From positions 1 to 6,050 of the forward strand of contig JAJDCT010000183.1 of the NCBI GenBank assembly GCA_029260695.1: a DNA stretch of 6,050 nucleotides, written 5' to 3'. A program made the position numbers and the translations under genes. How positions within the stretch are numbered: the first letter of the stretch is position 1; each line of letters starts with the position of its first letter. Below the pieces are notes generated by a model. That model searched no databases. It saw only the letters and a list, made by a program, of their open reading frames with translations, and had not been told where the DNA came from. Below, in pieces: positions 1 to 5,792 of this stretch. This stretch comes from Phycisphaeraceae bacterium. GTDB taxonomy: Bacteria; Planctomycetota; Phycisphaerae; Phycisphaerales; Phycisphaeraceae.

Positions 1-167
<167 letters not shown>

Positions 168-525
168 AATCTGTCAACGCATTCTTAACCGACCCGCGAA
201 AGCGGCCGGATACTGGCACGGCAACGTGTCACGAAAAAACAAACCCAACTGTTCACTTGTCAGGGATCGATCCCTAATAAGTCCCTCCCTCCCCTTTCCG
301 GGGTCCGGGTGTTCGGGACCCCCTCCCGAACAAAATCCCCCCATCGGCAGCCTTGCCACCCATAGCGAGGTTGTCGTTTTTTTGTGCGCGGAGGATATTG
401 AGGCTTTGTGCCTGGTGCCAGAGGCTTGGGCTTTGATAGAGGCGCTGAGATATACGACGCCCGATCGGCGCATCGACAACTCATTCATCGTCAACCCTGA
501 ATATTCAATCCGTCCCCAGGGGGAG
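168..525. other. Intergenic spacer between 16S and the convergent PEP-CTERM gene
   Basis: There is no tRNA signature (no GGTTCGANNCC arm) and no 23S start. Three items can be seen. There is a perfect 14-bp palindrome AGGGATCGATCCCT at 262-275. A 7-bp stem GGGGTCC (300-306) / GGACCCC (316-322) has a 9-base loop. A run of seven T lies at 377-383 without a strong stem directly before it. Either the stem at 300-322 or the T-run could help end the rRNA transcript, but neither is a textbook terminator. Open frames here on both strands have no ribosome site or recognisable protein pattern. Confidence 0.5.
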
Positions 526-2229
526 TCAGCAAGCAGATCTACGCCGGTGTATGCCCCACGCTGCGCTTAGCGCGAATAAGCACGCCGTCCCCGGTTCGGG
601 GATGGTCGCGACGAAGAATCCAGTGCTGCCATCGGTAAAATTCAAACTGAGAGCGACCTGGCCAGCACTATTAAAATACGTCGACTGGCCGTCCCCAGGG
701 CTATTACTCGGCCCCGCCGGGGATAACCCACTGATGGTCCTGAGATCTTCGATTGCTGGATCCTCATTGATATCGATCACATCGCCTTGCTTGATGATAG
801 GCCTGAGCGATCCCGTTTCGCCGACTTCCCAGAGTCCGCGGGTGAGCAGGTCATCCACACTCGGCCCGCGCATCGAGGCGAAGAAAATGATCTGGTCAGA
901 CTCATTGATCGCCAGCGATTCGATATCGATGAATTCAACACCGGGACCCATCCCCGGCACAGGATCACGTTCTTTTACAATTTTTTCAAGCGATCCATTG
1001 CGATAGTACCAGTACCCAGTATTGTTTGTCACGTCGATTCCAGGACCCGCGACATTAGCGGGAAAGACGACGGTTCCCTCGCCTCCAAGTTGGGGGACAG
1101 ACCAAAAGAAGCTGAACACCACGCCCGGTTCGGTCCCCGGCGCGGGATGGTGTTCACGCGCCACCAGTTCGGTCGAATCCTGGTCGGCAAGCCAAATCCC
1201 GGTCTCGTTCGGTATCACGCCGGGTCCGGTGAGAGTGGCTTCAAACGCGATCTGTCCGGCGTTGTTAATGGTCATCTCGCCCTGGTGGTAGAAACCATTG
1301 AAGTCTCCCGTCTTACTAAACACCACGCCCGGCTCGGCCCCCGGCGCCGGGTCGCCGGCGCGGGCGATCAGCGTCAATGCGTTGTGTCGGCTGAACCAGA
1401 TCCCCGTATCGTTGGTGCTGTCAACGCCTGTACCTTTGAGTCTTCCGAAGAATGCGGCTTGATCTGCGTTGTTCATCACGATCGGCGTACTTGCGGAGAA
1501 TGTGGAATTCGGTGGATTGACTTGAAACGGGTCGAGGAAGTTTCCAAAGAACACGTCGTCACCCGCCCCCGGAGCGGGGTCGCCTTCCTGAGCTAGCAGC
1601 ACATCAGGTCCAATTAACAAGATCGCTTCATCGTTGGAATCATCAAAGGTAGGCATTATGCTCATGAAAGCCATGTGCCCCAAGTCATTCAAGACCGGGC
1701 TATACATATCCAACCGATCAGTTGGAGGCAGACCAAACCCACCCCCCTCCACTGCAACAGCTCTGAGCGAGCCAGCCCGATCGATCCAGATTCCGCCACC
1801 CTCGACATCATCCAACGAAACCCTATCCAGTGAACTGGACAGGGCCACCGCCCCTGAGTTGTTGATCACAACCGCGTGGCTATCAGGGTCGTATCCTCCA
1901 AAGCTAATCTGGCCGGGTAGCTGATCCCCTTCCAGCACCACCTCGGCCAGCGAGCCGGAGCCCTCGGACCAGATTCCCAACAATGTGCGGGGTTGGTCAG
2001 GGTCGTGTATCTGTCCTTTGAAAGCCACTTGACCCAAATCATTAATCGTCAGCTGATACCTGTAACTAGTCGTTGAGAATACGTAGCCCGGATCCGCGCC
2101 CGGTGCCGGCTCTCCAAGCATGATCACCTTGCGATAACTCACCGCGGCCTCAAGGTCGACAGCGAAGAATAATGCGATACCCAACACGGCTACACGAGTC
2201 GCGCACTTCGTCAAAATGTTCCCGGCCAT
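526..2229 (-). CDS. Exported NxxGxxAF tandem-repeat protein with PEP-CTERM sorting tail
   Basis: This is a 567-residue secreted protein of unknown biochemical role. Residues 1-28 form a signal peptide (hydrophobic VAVLGIALFFAV, likely cut after LEA). The body is eight units of about 60-75 residues. Each unit has a GDPAPG-like turn (starts near 39, 101, 161, 217, 292, 360, 421, 482), an NxxGxxAF motif (63, 123, 181, 253, 322, 382, 442, 520) and a TGIW-like motif (near 84, 145, 204, 275, 343, 404, 464, 536). This fits the family named 'choice-of-anchor tandem repeat NxxGxxAF-containing protein', common in planctomycetes. The tail from 544 is PEP, a short hydrophobic stretch, then HRRR, as in PEP-CTERM signals cut by an exosortase or archaeosortase-like enzyme, which is not in this window. 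A beta-propeller-like fold is inference. The start is supported by AGGGAG six bases upstream. The gene stands alone, convergent to 16S. Confidence 0.9.
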   Translation of the reverse strand: MAGNILTKCATRVAVLGIALFFAVDLEAAVSYRKVIMLGEPAPGADPGYVFSTTSYRYQLTINDLGQVAFKGQIHDPDQPRTLLGIWSEGSGSLAEVVLEGDQLPGQISFGGYDPDSHAVVINNSGAVALSSSLDRVSLDDVEGGGIWIDRAGSLRAVAVEGGGFGLPPTDRLDMYSPVLNDLGHMAFMSIMPTFDDSNDEAILLIGPDVLLAQEGDPAPGAGDDVFFGNFLDPFQVNPPNSTFSASTPIVMNNADQAAFFGRLKGTGVDSTNDTGIWFSRHNALTLIARAGDPAPGAEPGVVFSKTGDFNGFYHQGEMTINNAGQIAFEATLTGPGVIPNETGIWLADQDSTELVAREHHPAPGTEPGVVFSFFWSVPQLGGEGTVVFPANVAGPGIDVTNNTGYWYYRNGSLEKIVKERDPVPGMGPGVEFIDIESLAINESDQIIFFASMRGPSVDDLLTRGLWEVGETGSLRPIIKQGDVIDINEDPAIEDLRTISGLSPAGPSNSPGDGQSTYFNSAGQVALSLNFTDGSTGFFVATIPEPGTACLFALSAAWGIHRRRSAC

Positions 2230-2235
2230 TGGTTA

Positions 2236-2241
2236 CTCCCT
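2236..2241 (-). promoter_or_regulatory. Ribosome binding site of the PEP-CTERM gene
   Basis: Read on the minus strand this is AGGGAG, six bases before the ATG at 2229. It complements the CCTCCTTT end of the 16S at the left of the window and fixes the start just before the signal peptide. Confidence 0.75.
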
Positions 2242-2296
2242 GTATACATAGCGCTCGGTCTAGTTCGTAAGCGGCCCTGCTTTCTCCCGCTCCCCC

Positions 2297-2332
2297 CGGG
2301 TAACTAGCCTAGCTCTAGGTAGGCGATACCCG
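2297..2332. other. Three-part stem-loop upstream of the PEP-CTERM gene
   Basis: The outer stem CGGGTA (2297-2302) / TACCCG (2327-2332) encloses CTA (2304-2306) / TAG (2320-2322). A one-base bulge follows, then CCTA (2308-2311) / TAGG (2316-2319) with a GCTC loop, giving 13 pairs in all. It lies about 70 bases upstream of the minus-strand start at 2229. It could sit in that gene's 5' leader or mark its promoter region. No T-run flanks it on either strand, so it is not a terminator. Confidence 0.4.
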
Positions 2333-2532
2333 AGTATCCCACATTCGTCTTCAACATGTCAAGGGTTTTGTGTGGTGAATTCAAAAGGATGGCCAGTCAT
2401 CTTGCCCAGTCTCACAGCGGTGATCTCTGCCCAACATGGGACTCAATGCGGTCAACGTTTGAATGCGTGTCGCGGTATCCGCACCTCCCGAGACGCGTTG
2501 GGGTACTTTTGGGAGATCCGGCAACGTGGCGG
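2333..2532. other. Intergenic stretch without a supported gene
   Basis: The short frames here (63 codons from ATG 2356, and 69 codons from GTG 2372) show no protein family pattern. The ATG frame has no ribosome site. The GTG frame has an AAGGG seven bases upstream but ordinary-looking random composition. I see no RNA gene or repeat. Confidence 0.4.
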
Positions 2533-2563
2533 AGGGGCATGGTCTGATCTCAGAATTGCCCCT
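2533..2563. other. Inverted repeat upstream of the small-protein promoter
   Basis: AGGGGCA (2533-2539) pairs with TGCCCCT (2557-2563). Nested inside, TCTG (2543-2546) pairs with CAGA (2551-2554) around an ATCT loop. The element ends about 20 bases before the -10 box at 2585-2590, where an activator or repressor site could be. No T-run follows on either strand. Confidence 0.4.
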
Positions 2564-2581
2564 GGCGGGAGTTTCCCCTGA

Positions 2582-2590
2582 TGTTATAAT
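2582..2590 (+). promoter_or_regulatory. Extended -10 promoter for the small membrane protein
   Basis: The bases read TGTTATAAT, a perfect TATAAT box (2585-2590) with the TGN extension. An extended -10 can work without a -35, and no good -35 is seen at 16-18 bases: the nearest TTGCCC at 2556 is 23 bases away. Transcription would begin near 2597 and leave a leader of about 210 bases before the ATG at 2808. It stands out in an AT-rich patch within GC-rich sequence. Confidence 0.55.
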
Positions 2591-2603
2591 TATCTTAAGT
2601 CAT

Positions 2604-2620
2604 TATGCAGACACTGCATA
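2604..2620. promoter_or_regulatory. Operator-like inverted repeat just after the promoter
   Basis: TATGCAG (2604-2610) and CTGCATA (2614-2620) form a perfect 7-bp inverted repeat with a 3-base centre. It starts 13 bases after the -10 box, so it would cover about +8 to +24. This is a classic place for a repressor that blocks RNA polymerase. Which regulator family would bind it is unknown. Confidence 0.45.
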
Positions 2621-2788
2621 CACGTTTTAGCTGAATATATTTCGCAAAAAAACTGCGGCTATCGGACCCGACGGCACGATCAGGGTGGTATGGCAGCGGC
2701 TATGTGGCCCTGCCCCCGGATTCCCCGGGTTCATTCCTGGGCGTCCCCGGTCGTCGCGTTGGCGGTGAACGGCTCGGCCCTGGATCAC

Positions 2789-2805
2789 TTAGGCAAGGAG
2801 CCTGA
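2789..2805 (+). promoter_or_regulatory. Ribosome binding site displayed in a small hairpin loop
   Basis: AAGGAG at 2795-2800 lies seven bases before ATG 2808 and is the strongest Shine-Dalgarno in the window. AGGC (2791-2794) can pair with GCCT (2800-2803), extended by a T-G and a T-A pair, leaving AAGGA in the loop. The site decides the start of the small gene. Whether the hairpin matters in the cell is inference. Confidence 0.6.
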
Positions 2806-2807
2806 AT

Positions 2808-3050
2808 ATGAAAGAAGTAATTGGTAACGTACGTGGCGTGATTGGCCTGTCCATCGAGCTTGGCATCAGCCTGATCGCGGTCGCGGTGCTCGTGCAGATC
2901 CTGTTCGGGACGACGAGTTTCTTCGGGCAGGACGTGGTGGCGAACATCACCCAACTGATCTCGAGCTTCGGGTCGAATGGATTGGTCGGCCTGTTCGCGT
3001 TTGCTGTGCTGCTGTACGTCTTCAACAAGCAGGCCAAGCACACGGCGTAA
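2808..3050 (+). CDS. Small two-helix membrane protein of unknown function
   Basis: This is an 80-residue protein I do not recognise. It has two hydrophobic segments, about residues 11-34 (with E17 near its start) and 58-72. Between them is an amphipathic stretch (about 42-56) holding FFGQDVV and ITQLISSFGSNG. The C-terminal tail NKQAKHTA is positively charged. There is no cleavable signal peptide or lipobox. With K2 and R9 at one end and K74, K77 and H78 at the other, both ends are probably cytoplasmic. The size and two-helix plan recall holins, VirB2/TrbC-like pilins and small stress proteins, but no diagnostic motif ties it to any of these. Codon choice is GC3-rich after an AT-rich first nine codons (AAA GAA GTA ATT), which supports real and possibly strong expression. 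It has its own promoter, ribosome site and terminator and appears to be a single-gene unit. Confidence 0.85.
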   Translation: MKEVIGNVRGVIGLSIELGISLIAVAVLVQILFGTTSFFGQDVVANITQLISSFGSNGLVGLFAFAVLLYVFNKQAKHTA

Positions 3051-3091
3051 GTGCCTAGGCAGGCACCCCAGACTAGCGCCCTTCCGGGCGC
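3051..3091 (+). other. Two perfect hairpins between stop codon and terminator
   Basis: GTGCCT (3051-3056) pairs with AGGCAC (3061-3066) around AGGC, beginning at the base after the TAA. GCGCCC (3076-3081) pairs with GGGCGC (3086-3091) around TTCC. Each is a 6-bp stem with a tetraloop. With the terminator stem they make a three-hairpin 3' end, which may protect the mRNA from 3' exonucleases (inference). Confidence 0.6.
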
Positions 3092-3106
3092 ATCATTACC
3101 CTCACG

Positions 3107-3136
3107 GCCCCGCAACGGATTGCGGGGCTGTTTTTT
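3107..3136 (+). terminator. Intrinsic terminator of the small membrane protein gene
   Basis: GCCCCGCAA (3107-3115) pairs perfectly with TTGCGGGGC (3120-3128) around the loop CGGA. TG and six T (3131-3136) follow. This is a standard Rho-independent terminator for + strand transcripts, 57 bases after the stop codon. The opposite side lacks a T-run, so it should not end the convergent ACT-protein transcript. Confidence 0.92.
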
Positions 3137-3152
3137 GCGCCCCGAGAGCGAA

Positions 3153-3692
3153 TCAACGGTCTACATCTGCGGGCTGGGATAGCGTCAGGTCCAGGTCCAG
3201 TTCATGCGCGAGCTGGTCAAGAGCGTCGCGTAGCTCGTCTATCTGTGTATCGACAGGTGCCAGTAGCTCGGCGGTGGCCTTGAAAAGCGGGTCGCCGGTC
3301 ATCGCGGCGCTGACCACCTGTGTATGGAACTCGACGACGTTGACCCCGCGTTGCGTCAGGGCGTGTGAGACTTCACGGACAATGCCTGGGCGGTCGTGTC
3401 CGATGAGGTTGAGGATAAGTGGATGAGAGCGCGTGGGCGAGACGGGGCCGTCGCTGGATTCGACGACGACGTTAAGGCCTGCGTCGCGCAGTTTGTTCAG
3501 CGCGTCTGTCAGCGGCTGGCATTGTTCGAGAGGGGCATCGATGCGCAGGACGCCGGCGAATTTTCCTGCGAGCCTGGCCATGCGGCTCTCGAGCCAGTTG
3601 GCGTCGTGATCGGCGATGGTGGCGGCGAGTGTTTCGACCAGGCCCGGGCGGTCGGGGCCGAGCAACGTCAGCACGAGGGATGAACGCGTCAT
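3153..3692 (-). CDS. Two-ACT-domain protein, GcvR-like
   Basis: This 179-residue cytoplasmic protein is made of two ACT domains. The first is about residues 5-80, with the ligand-loop motif GPDRPGLV at 12-19 and NWLESRMARLAGKFAG at 32-47. The second is about 92-170, with GHDRPGIV at 98-105 and a GVNVVEF segment at 116-122. Length, order and the NW..SRMA..AG signature match the GcvR family (E. coli GcvR is ~190 residues). GcvR is an accessory repressor that binds GcvA and relays glycine level to the glycine cleavage operon. GcvA is a gammaproteobacterial partner, so in this organism the protein may sense an amino acid for another target (inference). AGGAG lies nine bases before the ATG. No gcv gene is near. 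It is transcribed toward the small membrane gene, with 102 bases between the two stop codons. Confidence 0.88.
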   Translation of the reverse strand: MTRSSLVLTLLGPDRPGLVETLAATIADHDANWLESRMARLAGKFAGVLRIDAPLEQCQPLTDALNKLRDAGLNVVVESSDGPVSPTRSHPLILNLIGHDRPGIVREVSHALTQRGVNVVEFHTQVVSAAMTGDPLFKATAELLAPVDTQIDELRDALDQLAHELDLDLTLSQPADVDR

Positions 3693-3701
3693 GGGGCGGG
3701 G

Positions 3702-3706
3702 CTCCT
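3702..3706 (-). promoter_or_regulatory. Ribosome binding site of the ACT-domain gene
   Basis: On the minus strand this reads AGGAG, nine bases before the ATG at 3692, within a normal though slightly long spacing. Confidence 0.6.
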
Positions 3707-3721
3707 GCGGGAATGGTGTGC

Positions 3722-3727
3722 AGTATA
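3722..3727 (-). promoter_or_regulatory. Possible -10 box of the ACT-domain gene
   Basis: Read on the minus strand the bases are TATACT, five of six matches to TATAAT. It lies about 30 bases before the ATG, which would give a leader of about 23 bases that includes the AGGAG. No convincing -35 stands 16-18 bases upstream, so this is tentative. Confidence 0.35.
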
Positions 3728-3793
3728 GCGCGCCGGGGCTTAGCCGTGTGAGTCGGGTGTGGGTTAAACCGTGGAGTGTTCAGGGGGTGGCCC

Positions 3794-3844
3794 GCGTTCC
3801 GCCGTCGCCCGGTTGCACATGCTGGGCGACGGCGATGGGAACGC
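3794..3844. other. Very stable long stem-loop in the ACT/sulfatase gap
   Basis: An unbroken 11-bp stem (3800-3810 with 3824-3834; CGCCGTCGCCC and its complement) carries a 13-base loop at 3811-3823. It continues below a one-sided ATGG bulge as GCGTTC (3794-3799) with GAACGC (3839-3844), giving 17 pairs in all. No T-run follows on either strand, so it is not a normal terminator. It lies upstream of the suggested ACT-gene -10 box and about 415 bases beyond the sulfatase stop. It could be a dispersed palindromic repeat, a 3' mRNA stabiliser or part of a small RNA. Confidence 0.6.
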
Positions 3845-4017
3845 CGACTCTGGAGGGGAACGAAACAACCTGGCACACGAAGGATCGAGAACGTCCCGAT
3901 CCGATCACGGCCCGGCCTAGCGTGGAGACTGGGTTGTCAGGGGCCTGGCAAGAGGCCTGATGAAGCAAGCCACAAAGCGAGACATAGGCCAGAGGTGTTG
4001 TGTGCGCGAGTGTAATA

Positions 4018-4216
4018 ATGGGCTGGGGTAGCCCATATAACCAACACGACCGGGCTGGCTGATACAAGCCTAACCAGCAGAAGCCCCCCACTGCTGGCTG
4101 GGCGAGCTGTATGCGGGCTGGCTGATTAGTATGCCCTTCACTCGCCCCCCCGGAAGCCCGCGTATGCGGCCATTCGTGGTCTTTGGGGCTGAAATATGCG
4201 GGTATGCGGGCCCCGC
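4018..4216. repeat. Repeat-rich, hairpin-rich intergenic region
   Basis: This stretch lies downstream of the sulfatase stop. A 13-bp sequence CGGGCTGGCTGAT occurs exactly twice, at 4051-4063 and 4114-4126. The heptamer TATGCGG occurs four times, at 4110, 4163, 4195 and 4203, the last two in direct tandem. Perfect stems are ATGGGCT/AGCCCAT (4018-4024, 4030-4036), GGCT/AGCC (4057-4060, 4067-4070), CCAGCAG/CTGCTGG (4074-4080, 4091-4097), CCGC/GCGG (4158-4161, 4166-4169) and GCGG/CCGC (4206-4209, 4213-4216). No tRNA arm or plausible protein is present. It may be a structured RNA, a regulator-binding array or a degraded repeat. Confidence 0.5.
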
Positions 4217-4259
4217 GTGATGGATGAGGGCTTGTCGGCAGATCAGTCGGGTTCGTCCA

Positions 4260-5792
4260 TCAGGGCTCTGGCATCGGGACGGGGTCTTCGCCGACGGCGA
4301 ATTTTTCGCGGAGTCGGGTCAGTTCTGCGTGCAGATCAGCGCGGGTGTCGGTGTAGGCCGGGTCGTCGTAGACACTGTGCATCTCGTTGGGGTCGGCCTT
4401 AAGGTCGTAGAGCTCGTACTCGTCGAGGTTGTAGAAATAGATGAGTTTGTGGTGTTCGGTGCGTACGCCGTAGTGCCTTCGGACGCTGTGCCAACCGGGG
4501 TATTCGTAGTAGTGGTAGTAGAAGCTCTTTCGCCAGTCCGAGGGAGACCCGCCGCGCAGCAGGGGCAGGAGGCTTTGGCCTTGCATGTCATGGGGCTGGT
4601 CGACGTCGGCGGCCTGGAGGAATGTTTGTGCGAGGTCCAGGTTTGAAACGATGGCTTGATTGACGGAGCCGGGCTTGACGAAGCCGGGCCAGCGGATGAG
4701 CAGGGGCGTTTTGAGTGAGGGTTCGTACATCCAGCGTTTGTCGTACCAGCCGTGCTCACCGAGGTACCAGCCCTGGTCGGAGCAGTAGACGACGATAGTG
4801 TTTTCAGCCAGGCCGGTCTCGTCGAGGTAAGCCAGCAGTCGGCCGACGTTGTCATCTACCGAAGCGACGCAGCGGAGGTAGTCTTTAATGTAGCGTTGGT
4901 ACTTCCAGTGGACCAGGTCGTCGCCCTGAAGGTTGGCTTGCCGAAACGCTTCGTTTTTAGGTTCGTATGCGGCCTGCCATGCGGCGAGTTGTGCGTCGGT
5001 CATGCCCTTGGGCGTGTTGAGTTTCAGATCGTTTTCATTGAGGTCTTTGGCGATGGTCATTTCCTGGGTACGGGCGGGTGTGCCCCGGCCCTGGTAATCG
5101 TCAAAAAGCGTGTCGGGCTCGGGGACGGTCTGGTCGTCGTACATCGTGAGGTGGTCAGGTCCGGGGCGCCAGGGGCGGTGCGGTGCTTTGTGCTGGAACA
5201 TCAGGGCGAAAGGCTTGTCCTTGTCCCGTTTGTTTTCGAGCCAGTCCAACGAAAGATCGGTGATGATGTTGGTGGCGTAGCCTTGGTGCGTGACGGGCGT
5301 GCCGTTGTCGATCATGCGGGGGTTGTAATAGAGTCCTTGGCCAACAAGGATGTGCCAGTAGTCGAATCCGGTGGGGTCGCTCTTGAGGTGCCACTTGCCG
5401 ATCATGGCGGTGTTGTAACCCGTATTGCGCAGGAGTTTGATGAAGGTCTGTTGGCTGCCGTCGAAGGTGTCTTTGTTGGTGTAGAACCCGTTGGCGTGGC
5501 TGTATTTCCCGGTGAGTATGGTGGCCCGGCTGGGCCCGCAGATCGAATTGGTGACCAGGCAGTTATCGAAGCGCATGCCTTCGCGAGCGATGCGGTCGAT
5601 GTGGGGCGTCTGGTTGATGGTTGAGCCGTAGGCGCTGATCGCCTGGGAAGCGTGGTCGTCGGAGAAGATGAAGATGATATTTGGCGGGCCCGGGATCGGC
5701 TTGGATTCCTGAGCGTGTGTTGTAGAGTTGAAACCTGCAAGAAGCAGGCCAACTGCCAGGACGGAACCAGCGGTAAGTGCATGTCGGGTCAT
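4260..5792 (-). CDS. Secreted family S1 sulfatase, possibly N-acetylglucosamine-6-sulfatase-like
   Basis: This 510-residue exported enzyme should remove sulfate esters from glycans. Residues 1-27 form a signal peptide ([15 protein letters not shown], cut after THA). The alkaline-phosphatase-like core shows metal residues D45-D46 in FSDDH. The maturation motif CGPSR at 85-89 has C85 to be turned into formylglycine. Other active-site candidates are K133 and H135 (GKWHLK), H201 and H205, D339-Q340 (SDQGW), H347 and K361. The C-terminal part (about 420-480, with [11 protein letters not shown] and [12 protein letters not shown]) is the DUF4976-type end. From memory the pattern is closest to subfamily S1_11, whose members act on 6-O-sulfated N-acetylglucosamine, but the substrate is uncertain. 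Size is normal and all key residues are present. It needs a formylglycine-generating enzyme, absent from this window. The ATG has only a weak GGA upstream, and no other in-frame start fits the signal peptide. It stands alone rather than in a visible polysaccharide locus. Confidence 0.95.
   Translation of the reverse strand: MTRHALTAGSVLAVGLLLAGFNSTTHAQESKPIPGPPNIIFIFSDDHASQAISAYGSTINQTPHIDRIAREGMRFDNCLVTNSICGPSRATILTGKYSHANGFYTNKDTFDGSQQTFIKLLRNTGYNTAMIGKWHLKSDPTGFDYWHILVGQGLYYNPRMIDNGTPVTHQGYATNIITDLSLDWLENKRDKDKPFALMFQHKAPHRPWRPGPDHLTMYDDQTVPEPDTLFDDYQGRGTPARTQEMTIAKDLNENDLKLNTPKGMTDAQLAAWQAAYEPKNEAFRQANLQGDDLVHWKYQRYIKDYLRCVASVDDNVGRLLAYLDETGLAENTIVVYCSDQGWYLGEHGWYDKRWMYEPSLKTPLLIRWPGFVKPGSVNQAIVSNLDLAQTFLQAADVDQPHDMQGQSLLPLLRGGSPSDWRKSFYYHYYEYPGWHSVRRHYGVRTEHHKLIYFYNLDEYELYDLKADPNEMHSVYDDPAYTDTRADLHAELTRLREKFAVGEDPVPMPEP

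Noticed and set aside
226..570. 114-codon + frame after the 16S gene
   Set aside because: No ribosome site, no protein pattern, and it overlaps the end of the PEP-CTERM gene. It is an accident of GC-rich sequence.
787..1596. 269-codon + frame
   Set aside because: It lies wholly antisense to the repeat protein, whose motifs and signal peptide are clear. The long frame follows from the GC-rich codons opposite.
2241..2246. TATACA on the minus strand as a -10 for the PEP-CTERM gene
   Set aside because: A start seven bases on would remove the good AGGGAG ribosome site that overlaps and follows it.
2356..2581. Two overlapping small frames (ATG 2356, GTG 2372)
   Set aside because: They have no family resemblance. 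The GTG frame has an AAGGG but is only 69 codons of unremarkable composition ending near the promoter of the next gene.
2641..2690. T-run on the minus strand (A7 at 2646-2652) as a terminator for the ACT gene
   Set aside because: The preceding minus-strand sequence forms only short, interrupted pairs, and it lies 500 bases beyond that gene's stop.
3780..4091. 103-codon minus frame in the ACT/sulfatase gap
   Set aside because: It crosses the strong stem-loop, has odd Cys/Trp-rich composition and no ribosome site or family pattern.
4018..4110. tRNA-like folding from the clustered stems
   Set aside because: There is no conserved T-arm sequence, no anticodon arm geometry and no CCA-compatible acceptor stem on either strand.
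4018..4216. CRISPR array
   Set aside because: Repeats are 7-13 bp, irregularly spaced, and there are no spacers of even length or cas genes.
4752..5624. 290-codon + frame
   Set aside because: It is antisense to the sulfatase, which has a complete set of family motifs.
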